In this document: one piece after another, positions 1 through 13,003 of the stretch | Layout: the number at the start of each line of letters is the position of its first letter | How positions within the stretch are numbered: position 1 is the first letter of the stretch | Position numbers and translations under genes: made by a program | Source: Owenia fusiformis | Lineage: Eukaryota; Annelida; Polychaeta; Sabellida; Oweniidae | Direction of reading: 5' to 3' | Length of the DNA stretch: 25,000 bases | Assembly (NCBI GenBank): GCA_903813345.2 | Contig: CAIIXF020000243.1 | Coordinates: forward strand, 1-25,000 | The notes under the pieces: model-generated | The model's database searches: none | What the model was told of the DNA's origin: nothing | What the model saw: only the letters and a program-made list of their open reading frames with translations

Positions 1-422
1 ACTGCAACATACCCATATTTTCGGAAGAAAAAGTCTAAAATGAGCAAAGAAAAAATGAGTTAACCACTTTCTTAGGGAGAAACCCGATATACAATAGAGA
101 ATTAATTCTCTCAGAAGATCTATCATGTTTTTAAAGTCTACTAAATCATCTTGCAACACACTATTAATCATCGAAAGTAAAATAGCTAATAAAAATACAA
201 AACTAAAAGACACCTCTCTGGAGAGGTTTATTTCTTCAAATTTTCCTATGATAATATAGATCTGAGTAACTGAGTGCAAGTTTATTAAGAGCATGAGTAT
301 AAAAATCGTGTAGAAACGATGAGATAAACATGACATTTACGTGACAAAAATATCAACACATGGGTCACAATATTGTATTGGATAGTCTCTTAACCCTCTA
401 ATCTACTTCCTAAGGATATATA

Positions 423-450
423 GGGGGGGGGGGGGTAGGGGGGGGGGGAG
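423..450. repeat. Poly-G tract, G13-TA-G11-AG
   Basis: Two uninterrupted guanine runs of 13 and 11 separated by TA in an otherwise AT-rich stretch. It is a homopolymer microsatellite that could form G-quadruplex-like structure. Run lengths may be unreliable because such tracts sequence poorly. Confidence 0.95.
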
Positions 451-1924
451 TCACAACAGCTTGAGCAAATACCATTCCTGATAGTGACATGTATGTATTG
501 AAGTAAATGACTTAATACCTGCATGAGATTATTCTAGGGCATCTGCTAATAGGCTAGCATAAAGTATTCTATCTTTTCATTTTTAGTACAAATAAGTATT
601 TTTGGGAGTATGAATCACTCTCATGCATGAGTCACTAAGTAGGTTTGCATCAGCAACGACAACAGCATCATCAAAGGGTCTCTTTAAATGCGCCACATTT
701 CACACAGTATGTTTCATGTTGATGAAATTCCTATTTGAACATCACATACTGGTCCCTCTAGGCTCTTTAATAGGGAGTATTACTCTAAATAATGCCTATT
801 TCATTACATAATGGAATAAAGTACACTCCAGAGCACATGGCATTATTATGTCCCAGGTGGTTTAGTCCGATGGGCAAACAACAATATCAATGCGAAAACA
901 TGACAAATGGAACAGGAAAACTGCATCAAATGGGAATCTGGTTAAGATAACCGATCAGAGAGAGTTGTGTATAGTTTTAGATGAATGAGAAGATAATATG
1001 CCACTAATCTGGGTGGAATTCTGCTGCAGATCTAAGTATAAATCCAACCGACCTAAACATAATGCCTTTAAACTCTGTTTAGCATTAATGACTTTTTTGC
1101 TCGTAAATCACCATAATGTGTAATATGCATGAAATAAAAGACACAAGTCAGTGATCTGCTAAAGTTTTTTTTACCAATAGTGTGATATATCCTATTTCTG
1201 GTTAATCAAAATATCTCAATATTCAACAGGGTGAAAACATATTTTCAAATGGGTGGCATGTTATTTTAAATTTTCAACAGGGTGGTTCTCACTTGTTCCA
1301 ATGATGGGGAGATTATTGCAAGTTATACCCTGAGTCTTAAAATTAGAAGTAACAGGTTTTCTATGAACTGAAATGTTTTATCCATCTAATATTCTCGCTC
1401 TTTTTCTATCATTTGCTCAAGCATCTAACGTGATGAAAAATATACTGAAATGATGAACAAGAATATTCCCATCGGAAAATTTCACTCATCGTTAACTCAT
1501 ATTTTATTACTTCCTGAGAACAGCGTATACTTTGTTCTTTGTCTCCTCTGGGAAGTTATAGCCTATATCAGGAACAAAAAATCTATTTTAGGTATAGACT
1601 TTTGTTATTTCAAATAAATAACAATGGTACCAGCATGTATAGGCATCTATTAAATTGTCTAATAGAAGCTACAAATTCTTACAGTTTATAGAAATATTGA
1701 CCAAATAAGACATGGAATCTAAAGAATTTGGATATCAATATTTATTCCATGATGATGAAATTCTTGGTGATCTGATTGGCCCATGTGGTATAAATGTTTT
1801 TAATTGCGTTACACATTGACATATATCGCTTTCTCAGGCATCGTACTGTAATTGGCTGTATTTGGCACCCAGCTTACTTCACGTCACATCTCACATCTAT
1901 AAATATTTTTTTTCAGACTGATGC

Positions 1925-1991
1925 AATTTTGATCGAAATACTCCTTGGCTGGGCGCTTGGCTAAAAATTGGGGCAAATGTGATAATGGCAT
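1925..1991. mobile_element. Half-copy of a foldback (MITE-like) family
   Basis: About 67 bp aligns to the right half of the foldback at 21163-21304. Shared blocks are AATTTTGA, AAATACTC, GGCGC, AAAAT.GGGGCAAATGTGA and GGCAT, roughly three quarters identical by eye with one gap. The left arm was not found next to it, so this looks like a decayed or partial copy. Confidence 0.6.
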
Positions 1992-3991
1992 AATTAGCCA
2001 TGATAAGGCTTAGCAAACTCACGATATCGAGGTCTGGTTAGTATCAGTACATAACATTAAATCCTGCACTCAAAGCATTGTCCAATGACCTTGGATCGAC
2101 ACCTCAAATGTAATAACTCAGTGATATCATCAAATAAAGATATACTTATCTTAGGAAAACCAGTAACATGTGAACCAATTTCACCCTGACTGCAATAGTA
2201 GAGCTATATAATAACTAGGCTGGTACGATATAATACAAACTGAATACAAATTGAGTTATCGCATTGTGTCGAAATGTATTAAAAAGGGTGCTTTATTGAT
2301 GCTTGCTAATTGTCCACCTGGGAATGTAGTATGTCATGCATAATTGTTTTCACAGAGACAATACACAAAGCACTATTAACTCAATTCTATACAATATCTC
2401 TTTGGTTTTTGTGAGTGGGTGGATGCAGTTCACTAAATATCGTGGTTACAGAACGCAAGGAAAAACATCTTTACACCAGTAAACCAGTGTACACCAGTCA
2501 TAAGGAAAACAAACCCCAACAATCCCAAATCATACATATACTAAAAATGTTCATATAGATGAACTGTAACAAGGTCGGTACCACTTTAAAATGAAAGTAG
2601 AGTGATATATACCTCTAAGCTATATTCATTGGGAGTTAGGGTTGTTTCATAGAAGAGAAAAACAGAATCTAAAGCAGCGGTGCATGTATGAAGCTGTGAA
2701 CCCACCAAGTGCATCTGTGAGGAATAAAAAAGTAGCCTCTGATACTGGCCTGTGCCATGTCCTCTGTTACGATTTCAAGAATCTTTATAATACTCTAATT
2801 TAGTTGTATAGTAGACTGTCTATATACAAGAGATTATGGCTTTTTTAGAATCCTCAAATTTTGATTTTGTACCTATCTGTTTAACGTCATAATGACAATC
2901 AATGCAATGTCAACGCAACCATGATCATGTCCCGTGCAACAATGTCACCACCATCAAGACACCAATATCCTACCTACTGATGGAGTTTAATATAATTAAG
3001 TATACGGCATTCAACTTGCAAGTAAATGAATACCAAGGGAAGGGATTACCTAAGCTGCTGAGTTGGTACTAACACGACAATTGCATTAACAATTTACTTC
3101 TCAATTACGTCGATTAAGAAACCATTCTTTCAAACTCGAATACCAAAGACCTGAATATATTTTTTCTCATTGAAAATCATTTGATCGTGACGAAACACCA
3201 TATCAATAATCATCAGATTTTGTTATCTAACACAGTGTCCATGAGAACTCTCAAGTATTTCACCCCGAAACCCCATCCTGATCAATAACCACTGTGCGTG
3301 AGCAACATCGGAAATGATATAAACGGATAAACTAAACTCTAACATTTCTTGCACTTAGATTTATTGGCTTATAAAATTACCAAGAATAATAATCTCGATA
3401 AAACGACAGATATTTTACTGCTGATATTAATCTAACCAAATCTAGACAAAGTGCAATCTTTAGTAGTTTTATTTCTAAGAATCTCACTGATTCAAACATT
3501 TATTTGGTCTTTTGAGAACATTTATGAGTTATAAAACACAGCATTGAAGCTAGCATCAAGAAATTATTTTTCAGTGAAATATTGATTTGGCATCATAATC
3601 AAATATATCCTTCCTTTATTTTTTGATGGTAAGCGTCAGCCTACTGGTGAGATGGAACCAAACTGGGTAGGAATATAATATGAAGAAATTGTATGAATAC
3701 CTTGAATACGGAGGCATTGGTATGTTTAGTAAGCAATGACTAAATATATAAATTCGAAAACATAAAGTGAATGAACTGTAATAAGTGAAAAAAGTTGCAC
3801 AGTTTGTTTTGTCCATCTTGATATTCAAGTGTTGCCAAGCTGTTCTCATATTCTGAAACATGGTTGGTAAAACATAATTTGGGCCTTGTTACCATTTTAG
3901 AACTTATGGGGTAAAATTGGGATTATTTTGGTCAAACTGGCATCATAAAAATAAACTTGGCTTTTCCAGGCATTGTCAAATACTCTAACCT

Positions 3992-4172
3992 GGAATAAAA
4001 CTCTTTCTTAGGTCTTACAAATGTAATGGGTTACATTTGAATTACTTTTTCTATCCATACATCTCGTATATCAAACAGAGTTCTTATTATTGGGAATAAA
4101 ACTGTAAGGTCTTAGATATGTAATGGTTTATACCTTTGAATTACTTTTTATCCATGTATTTCAAACGGGTGT
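3992..4172. repeat. Diverged tandem duplication, unit about 100 bp
   Basis: Two adjacent segments, 3992-4091 and 4092 to about 4172, share in order GGAATAAAACT, AGGTCTTA, ATGTAATGG, TTTGAATTACTTTTT, TATCCAT and ATCAAAC/TTTCAAAC. They have drifted by substitutions and small gaps. Confidence 0.7.
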
Positions 4173-4959
4173 TATCTAACAAGAAATTTCCGTGAACAGT
4201 TATTCCTTTGAACTTGGTTACCTTTCAAGATGTTCTTGTATAAAGAAATACTTCTACAGCATTAGATATACTCAAGCCATCGCATAACATTGATTCTTGC
4301 CTGTCAAGTGCCTAGATTGTAGGAGGAAAGATAAACCCTTTAATTATTGCAGTTTCATTTGTTAATCAGCAGGACGGCAAGGCAATGACGTTCATAGTTT
4401 AAACATTGATCTTACACTTACACGGATATTTGTAATAAAATAAACTCCTTACTCAGTAAATATGAATGATATATTCCCTGGGATACAAGAAATATTCAAC
4501 CTTTACAGTATTCTTCTATCATCAAACTGCTGTAAAATGAAAGTGCAGTAAATATCCAGACCAATTAAGTAGGTGAATTTTCTATTCTACACAGCTCAGC
4601 AGAAATGGCCTTTCCACCCACGCAGCCCAGACTGCAAGAGATACCTGGAGATAAACCTGTGAATGGACCAGCATAGACAATCCATCAATTTAAGATGTGC
4701 CATATGAAAAAACACAACATAGGTATTTCATGTTGGAAGGATCATCGCATTAAGCACCATAAATCAAATGTGCTACATACCACCATGCAAGGGCATTTGT
4801 CTGAGGTTGTTTTTATCAAAATTTCTTGCTGAGTCGAGAAATTGTTTCTCAAATCTTTTTCCAAATTAAAATAATTTCTGATGATTCTGTATAATGTTTT
4901 CATCAATTCTGCCTGTTAGATATAAAACTCCTTATAAAACTTCTATTGTTTACATGAAT

Positions 4960-5035
4960 AGGGGTGAACCGTCCAGGAGGTGAAATGTCTAAGGGGTTAA
5001 CAGTTCTGAGGTAAAATGTCCAAGGGATGGAACGT
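4960..5035. repeat. Degenerate repeats of a GTGAAATGTCC-type motif
   Basis: Four near-copies in about 75 bp: GGTGAACCGTCCAGG, GGTGAAATGTCTAAGG, GGTAAAATGTCCAAGG and GGAACGTCTC. I recall similar motif runs in other invertebrate genomes, but the family name is not known to me. Confidence 0.55.
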
Positions 5036-5230
5036 CTCTATACTGGTTGGGATTAGCATACCATATTCCTATCAATAACACTACATTTGATTTGGGTAAA
5101 ACGCGAAACAAGATACAAAATGAATTCCATTCATTGGAATCTAAGATTGCTTAAGAAATATATTACATGGATAAGTTGGCATGAAATTTGGTGTTAAACA
5201 GCTACATCAGAATTCAGAACAGTAATTAAC

Positions 5231-5260
5231 AACACTTTCTGTTTATAAACAGAAGTGTTT
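5231..5260. repeat. Near-perfect palindrome
   Basis: A 14-bp perfect palindrome, CTGTTTATAAACAG (5239-5252), is extended by AACACTTT on the left and AAGTGTTT on the right, giving about 30 bp of cruciform-capable sequence with one offset base. Confidence 0.75.
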
Positions 5261-7016
5261 AAACATATTTAATCTCCCCCATGTTTATTTCCTCAGATCT
5301 ACAAGGAAACTGTACCCTGAATCCTAACTCTAACAACTCTAGCCTCTGACTTTAACCAATGATTCTAATGATAACACTGATATGATCTTCATGATGTCAA
5401 ATGTATCTTCCACAAATGTTTGAACATAAATCTAATGATAACTTCACCATATTAAGTTTCATAATTTTATGACTGCATCATTGTGGATTAGACATCGATC
5501 AGGTCAAAAAGCATCTAATCTGGCTGCAAAAGGTTACACTCTACCTTGAATTAGCTAATTCAATGATGAACATTTTTGCAGATATACCAGTTGATGTATC
5601 AATCTCATTTTATTAACCATAACATGTAAGTGGACTAGGATCCCTCCAGAAATAGAATAAAACTGATGCAAACTCAGGTTGAAAGCAGATTAATATATAG
5701 TTAAATCTATAATATTTATGACTTTGTATAGTATCAGTTCCATTAACATGTTTTTATTAACCAGATGTGTTAGTTGAATGATCAATGTCAGCTTAAATAT
5801 GATCCTTAAGGTGAGTCTAGTCTAATGCCCTCTAGGGCAATTCACAATTTCATTAGTGTAGAAGCGTAAGGGTTAGTGACCTACCTTAATTACACAATCT
5901 GATTGCTATTCCATATAATAAATACATACATCAACATACATTTTTTATTATAATATAATGATAAACTGACCGAGAATGATTTTGACTATTGACCACTTGA
6001 TGCTGACTGACTGTCAAAACTGAATTCCTTTAATATAAACCTCAACCTATGATATTAACATTGTCTCACTATCATTTTGACAGTTTACCTCAGGAAAGGT
6101 TAACAATTTAATTGTATTATACAATTTCGTTGAATGCACATCTATGTGTAATATCACAACTTCTAATAGAATCAAAGCAAAGTAGTTGTCAAACAAAAGC
6201 TATTATCAGATTATAAATATGAATAGACTGCATTATAGCAAGACCGTTCACTATAAAATTCTATTATTTTCCGAGACGTATTGTCGGGAATTAATATAGT
6301 ATTCATACAAAAGAGTCTTACTATCACACTGAATGCCATCGCAGTTTCAGGAAAGGAAAACATATATATTTCCTTAAAGGTGGAAGTTAGCTCATTTGTA
6401 ACACTATCCCCTCGCAATGAAATATTTGTCCTCGGAGCTATAATGAAATCAAGAGACACCATAATATATATAATACGTACCTAGGTAATCCCTAGTCACA
6501 GCAAAATCCGGCATATTACAAATTATAATCCAAGACTAGAGTACATCCAAGCATTGAATAAAGTTCAAATGATATTACAAAATCCTGGGAATCAACTACT
6601 AACACAGCAGTATCATGATGAATCCATGGTTTTATACATCATTCTGGAGGTTCTACTATTCCTTACTTATAAACCGAATCAATCACCATACAGGACGATG
6701 CTTGATCAATACGCTCTTAATACAACCAACAAGATACCTACAGTGGCTATATTAGTATTCACCCTTTTTATTTACTCACGGTGAGTCGCAATTATTTGAC
6801 AGCAGTTCAATTATGCCAATGCATAGATTCTCCAATCTAGCAATGTGTTTGTATGTAATGTGATTTGCAAGCAATTAAACAACCTGTCAGTAAACACACA
6901 GCAAATCCACGTTGCAGTTAGGTTTCAAGTATACAATAACAGTAACCCTGGCAATATCATGTGCATTTGGCAAAACAATTGTATTTGCAAAAATCAGTCT
7001 ATATATAGCAATTATA

Positions 7017-7075
7017 AACAAGGCATTAACACACAAAATGTCACAACCTGCCATTTATTACAGACGATGACTGCT
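7017..7075. repeat. Fragment of dispersed repeat (AAAATGTCACCACCTGCC type)
   Basis: Aligns to 16354-16420 through AACAAGGCAT, CAAAATGTCAC, CTGCCATTT and ACAGA. It is one of at least four places with this signature. Confidence 0.6.
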
Positions 7076-7727
7076 GAACTCGGAACATGAAAAAATATCT
7101 ATAATGGCTGTGGAAGACTTAATATCTAAAAGCGTAATTCCATTTTTAAAAGTGAAATATAGAGATAACAGAATAAGTTGAGGTACATAAACCAGATTGA
7201 AAAAAAAACATAAAGAAAATACCAGTGTAATCAAAGAAGAGTATTTAGATTTTGAAGTGGATGACAATTAAGACGGAGGTAAATGTTAAAAAGAACCTCA
7301 AAGAGAGGTTAATTATGTTATACAATGAAGTTCAACCAGAGATATTCATGCTACAAAGAAACTCAATTAAGGAGGTTAATGACTGATACAAAGGTACATG
7401 TATATAAATACAGCCACTTTACGAATGGTAATTAACTAATCTGTATTTTTGTGCCTTCGTAGCTGTCTAAGAGAGTGCCTTTTCATTCCTGGAAGATAAC
7501 ACAACCTTCTTCCTAATGGACCATTTGAATTCCTTTTCCAGCATTTCCAGTGTTGAGAAAATTAAAAATTTCTAGCATTTTCTCGATTTCAGGATTTTGG
7601 CTAACCAAAGTAAAGATTTTATCGTGTTATTTTATGTTTAGTTTAGTTGGTGTTTTGTAGTTTAGATATGTAGTCTACCATAGTTCTGACTAATGTAATC
7701 ATGTTATGATACTATATGTCAATAAAA

Positions 7728-7744
7728 GTTATATATATATATAT
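7728..7744. repeat. AT dinucleotide microsatellite
   Basis: A short TA/AT run directly after AATAAAAGTT. The preceding AATAAA looks like a poly(A) signal, but no transcript is evident here. Confidence 0.8.
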
Positions 7745-8887
7745 GATTTGATGGGATAAAATATGCAATTACTTGTTTAGAGATTTTGAAGGTGATTTCT
7801 TGAAAGTCACAAGCTGGGGGAGATTGGTCAATGGAATAAACAAATTGCCACTTATTTTCAAATAAATCCCTTATTCTTGACTATTGCAAATAAGGCTTAT
7901 TCAGCGTGAAGCTTCCCATAAACATATCTCGAAGAGGATTTTATGAACATATTTTTAGCATTTATTGAATTATTTGTCTAATATACCAAGGATGTTGCAG
8001 ATCTTGCTTGGCTATTACATGTATGTTTGTTGAGTAAAGGAGTACATCTCTGCCATGTTAATATAGCTGTATGTTGTCACATGGCAAAGTGAAAAAATCA
8101 TTGATGCCAGTGGGCTTTCTCTCAGCAAAGCAGGGTTGAAAAGGAGTAATGGCTGAAAATACGAACATACATATTGAACTCCTTTAGCGCAATCAATTTT
8201 GTATTTAGACTTATTGTACATACATGTTATTCTATATTTTAACTAAATTGAGTACAAATGTATGTCATTTTTACTTAAACCATAATAGACAAGAGCTACC
8301 TCTCTACCATTTCTGTTTCTTATTATTATTCACCTATCCGAGTGCTATTGATGTGATTACATTAAACTAATGAGATATCATGTAGTGTGCCCTTTTATCT
8401 TATGTTCAAAACATTCTACGGAAAATTAATAATTACGCCAGAGCATTGATTATATGTACATTATACCCTGGGAAAACTGAAGAACACTTTCCTTCAATTT
8501 GCTATTTGTTAAGCACAATTATTTTAATAGAGATGGAAATCAATGTGTAGAAATAATGTGTTTTCTTCCTATCATCCTAATACAATAAATTGAATCTAGG
8601 TGTTTTGTCTGTATGAAGAAGAATACTATAATTTTAATTTGAAACCTGGTATTTTTGTTCAAATCAGCATAACACTATAATCTTCATTTGAATCCACTTA
8701 TATCGTCTCAATATCATCATATCTATTTGAAGTCAGATGTTTTATTCGTGTTATAATATTTCCATAATCTTTTTATGAAACTGAGCTTGTCAGTAATATC
8801 GCTAACTATATTATTGAATTGTACTATAACCAATTTATCAAATATCAATGCTGCATTTTCATTACGACAATTGAGATACTCAGGAAC

Positions 8888-8986
8888 ATTGCATACTAGA
8901 GATCCATGCATGCTAGCCACATTGCACAATTAAGATTCACACATGCTAGCCACATTGCATACTAGAGATCCATGCATGCTAGCCAC
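8888..8986. repeat. Three tandem 33-bp repeats
   Basis: Units at 8888-8920, 8921-8953 and 8954-8986. Units 1 and 3 appear identical. Unit 2 differs in its middle but keeps ATTGCA at the start and CATGCTAGCCAC at the end. The units include the palindromic CCATGCATG/GCATGC core. Confidence 0.92.
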
Positions 8987-10267
8987 ATAATCTGAGCTTT
9001 GATGTCATAGATGTTACTACTTTTTAAATGTTCCTATATCGCCATGGTAATGTTAGCAAGGTTAAGTGTTATGAAGTACACTCTGAGCTGCCTGGCTAAC
9101 ACTGATTTGCCTGATTACTCAGAAAGTGAGATCGATTACATTGCAAAAAATTACAACAAAGACATTTTTAACTGCTAAACTATCAGATAACTTCTTAGAA
9201 CAATATCAGAACTATTACGTGATTAATATAATGTTGACATTCAGGGTATCAAGAACATACTGTAAAAATATTATTTTTGCTCAGATTTGAATTTTGCAAA
9301 TAGGTTCTTACATAATGCCAAAAATAAGTTATGAACAGTACTTTAATCTTGAATTCATTTTGAGTTTGTAACGGATTTATGAATTAAACATGCATTAGTG
9401 AATTCAACAAAAGAAAACAGCATATAGTGATTTATCCATATAACATGTTATACAGTATATTTGATATTCCATGAGAAAAATGGAAAGCATGTGCATCGCT
9501 TCACATTTGACTGATTTCCCTAGTAACCCAGAAGAATGACAGATTCCTTTGCGAGTTTACTCCAAATCAGGAAAGGTTATTTGAATGTCTTTTTGATGAA
9601 GATATATTGATAATACTTGACATATCTCTCACTGTGAATTATTCCATGAAATTAAAGTCTAAAAACATGTTTTACTTTATCAGATTAATCAATGTCATAG
9701 CAACTTGGATACCCTGACGACAGTACAAATTACTACACTCTAAACAGGACAAATAATCAAAATTCTCTTACAAGGTGTAAAATAAAACTATTGAAACTAT
9801 GGGAAATGGTTGATTTGGAACTGTTTGAAATTCTAAATTCATGTGAAATTTATGAACTTTCAGAAACACATTGAATAAAGTGGTAAAGACAACGCATTTA
9901 TATGCAAAATGTCACCACGGGAAGACAGAGTAGACTTTTTACTTTTTACTGATTCCTCTCTTGACTCCATTACAAATAAGAAGGCTATTGAACCAACAGC
10001 TGATTTTCTCTACTCTATTGTCAAGGAAGTCAAGACACAGACTAATATTATTGACTATGTACATTTATCTCGAGTTTTCGTGATTATTTCTTAACAAAAT
10101 ATATTATATCTATTGTTTAATATTATTCATTTTTACATTGTAACCTACTATTGTAATTGTACCATTGTAACCTACATATGTACAAGGCCAATAATGCGTC
10201 GACGTAGGCGCTGTATTTATTTGTTGAAAAGTATCATGAAATAAAACTTTAAAAAATGCCAATCCCT

Positions 10268-10338
10268 GAATGCCAAACGCCAAAGACTACCCACAAAAAG
10301 TTAGAGAGTATAACAATAACTTGTGGTGGAGACATATG
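10268..10338. repeat. Second copy of the right half of the dispersed repeat
   Basis: GAATGCCAAACGCC, then CCCACAAAAAGTTAGAGA and TTGTGGTGGAGACATA align in order to 16408-16480 (GAATGCCAAACACC, CCCCAAAAAAGTTGGAGA, TTCTGGTGGTGGCATA). A common ancestral element is the simplest explanation. Confidence 0.6.
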
Positions 10339-11169
10339 ATTATAACTTGCAAGGGCACACATTTGATATTTATGTTTATGAAGGCAGATAGTTGTCGATG
10401 ATGCAAGCCTTGTTTTATGAAGATTTGGGCCCTACATGTATATTCTACTGGCCCAAGGGACTAACAGCAAACTATGTTGCCCTTTGGCTTTCAGTTATTG
10501 CATTGATCATTGATGAAAATAAAGAACACCTGGGAATCAAAAGATAGCATCTCTCCATCACAGCTTATGAGATTAATCGTATAAGTCATAATTTCTGATC
10601 AAGGAATTCAAAAATAAATTTCCTTAAGAGATACTTGATGTAAATCTAATATTCCTTTGGGTGTTTCCTATGTAATCCACAATATCATAATATAATTTAA
10701 TCATAAACGTCAATGCTAATCTAGGTATCACTGCCGCTAAGCACGAAATACGACCAATATCCAATTGAGCTGTAGCTATACTGTTTTATACAATTTTGTT
10801 GACATAATGGTTTTTTAATTGATTTGTAATTAATTTTGTTTGAAGAAGTGTAATTTAATACAATGTAATATATGCAAATGGCAAAATACGATGACTCAAT
10901 TAAAATGAAGAGACCTGAATGTGTATGGCTTACAGGTACATGAGCAATTTCAGATACAGGAACAAACATCTAGGCCATGACAAATTTGAATCTGTTAAGC
11001 AGTGCCTAGTGGGTCTCCCCAAAGTGTCTAATTCTTTCATTCTTTTAGCATTCTATGATATATTAATCTAACTGAAAATCTGACTGAAAACTGATAACTG
11101 TATATTGTCAAAAATTTGACAACAACAAGCTGATTTCTTCAAAATAAGGCAAAGTTAGGAACTGGGAGC

Positions 11170-11386
11170 AATAGACCTTTCCTGTAAATCCTGCCATCTT
11201 TTTGTAGATGCAAGAAGCTAGGATATATTGGCTAGATTGATGATGTCATTATATGTTGTTGGCAGCAGTCTGTCCGAGGATTAACTTACTGCTAATTTTG
11301 AAGAACAGCCTATGACATTATGAATCTAGCCAATGTATATCATATGTTCTTTGTTCTGGTGGCAGAATTTACTGGAAAGGTCTATT
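11170..11386. mobile_element. 217-bp inverted-repeat (MITE-like) element, decayed
   Basis: The ends read AATAGACCTTTCC (left) and its reverse complement GGAAAGGTCTATT (right). The arms extend inwards about 80 bp through GTAAAT.CTGCCA, ATTGGCTAGATT and ATGTCAT, mirrored on the right as ATGACAT, AATCTAGCCAAT and TGGCAGAATTTAC. No coding capacity and no clear target-site duplication, consistent with an old non-autonomous DNA element. Confidence 0.75.
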
Positions 11387-12440
11387 AATTTAAATATTAG
11401 CATGAGATGAGATAATAGGGAGTTTCCTTTTTCCAAAAATTTTTGAAAGATGGAAGGACATACAGGCACAAAGAGCAAGGAAAAATAGTCGAGTGATGAT
11501 TCCATATGTGTGAGAGTCGAAAAGCTTGGCAATCACAAAGTCTTTTTTATAAATACTCCCGTCAAGCAGACAATTAACATATAGGGGCCCTACTGAACAA
11601 GTATATCAAATAATGGGAACAGAGCATCAATAACAAGCAAAAATGAATTACTTATTTCTGATGGCTCTATAATAAGAAATGATTTAACATACATGGGGAC
11701 CATGTATGTTGAACATAAAAATAAAGGACGTCTCATGATAGATGAATCTGGTGATGTTATGAAGAATATACAGAGAAAATGTGTTTATCAATGAGAGATT
11801 AATCAATATTCTAAAGGCCATCTACCTAATTCATTAACATAGCTTCAGAATAATAATTCAGATGTCCCTTTAGAACAAACATTTGCATTAAGGGTAAAAA
11901 TGACTTAATGGACCACAATAATATCTATGAGGTGTAGTAGGGTTCTCAATATCAAATAAACATCAAAATGTTAATTAACTTTTGATCTTCCCTTTTACCC
12001 AAGAGAATGCTTACTTCAGACACACAGCTGGAGTCACGCTGGGTTTCTTGAATTTTTTGTATTTATTTTTAGTCTCTAAATGCACGTATTCTCTAAAGTA
12101 TGACCTAGTATTTTCTCCTGTATCTCTAATACTACAGTAAGATCTTTAAGCTGCCAATTTGAATGGGAAGTAGGCCAATATGACAATTTTCATTTAATCA
12201 TTATATGTACCACAGGTCTTAACCTTGCATTAAAATGGACCAACCATTATACAGTAGTGTGCAGAATGAACAGCACTCAGCATATCATTTTTTGCAATTG
12301 TCAAATTTTGCAAACCATCATATACTTATATATTTCAGAATACATTCATATCCCTAATCAGTCAATATAAAACTTATATTTGTAAATATGAGTCAATAGC
12401 TGGATATCCTTAGAGCTCTTATCTAAAACATTTAAGAGTT

Positions 12441-12510
12441 AAGACATCTTAGCCTAAATGTTTTGGGACCTAATAGTCATAGCAAGATGTCTTGAAGCAT
12501 AAGACATCTT
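12441..12510. repeat. Three copies of a 10-mer, two forming a perfect hairpin
   Basis: AAGACATCTT occurs at 12441-12450 and 12501-12510, and its reverse complement AAGATGTCTT at 12484-12493. The last two form a 10-bp stem with a 7-nt loop. Confidence 0.8.
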
Positions 12511-12916
12511 ACAAGACGCTACAAGACGAGTGTAAATTCATCGGTTTTAGCTAGGAGATCTTGCCGAGGTCTTGCCCAGGTTTTAAATGTACAATATTAC
12601 GGAGAATGAAATACTGCATGTAAAGCAGAAGAATCATCTTCATTTTGACAGATCTTGCTAACATGTCAATTTTATAAGCTGCAAATCTTGCAAAATATTT
12701 GCTGTTTTCTGCTCAGGCTTTTTAATAAAACATAGTTTATTGATTCAGAACTTGCCTGAATTTTCAGAAGAGCTCTTAGCAAAGACCTCTTGGAAATCTT
12801 TGTATATTGTAAACAGGGCGTATGAATCGTACTTTCCAAGGTTTTAAGATTTGATCCCCTGACGCAATTTCATTAAATCAATCTGTTCTACTTTCCAAGG
12901 ATAGCATGATGACCTT

Positions 12917-13003
12917 GATACACCATCACCTTGGTAACAATGTTGTCGATAAACCATCACCTTGGAAACAATGTTGTCGATACACCATCATCTTTGAAAC
13001 AAT
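12917..13003. repeat. Tandem 31-bp repeat, 2.8 copies
   Basis: Units at 12917-12947 and 12948-12978 differ at two positions. A third, truncated and more diverged unit covers 12979-13003. Each begins GATA(C/A)ACCATCA and contains (T/A)AACAAT. Confidence 0.9.

Noticed and set aside
623-811. 62-codon plus-strand frame near the left end
   Set aside because: No similarity to any family I know and no splice or promoter context.
7470-7560. Minus-strand stretch reading STLEMLEKEFKWSIRKK
   Set aside because: Only about 34 codons between stops, no splice signals in phase with the gene and no match to the expected PDZ7-PDZ8 linker.
8888-8986. Possible CRISPR-like array
   Set aside because: Units are contiguous 33-bp tandem repeats without unique spacers, and the genome is clearly eukaryotic.
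9909-10094. 61-codon plus-strand frame
   Set aside because: No known motif. Its first codons overlap a scrap resembling the dispersed repeat (CAAAATGTCACCAC), so it is probably non-coding.
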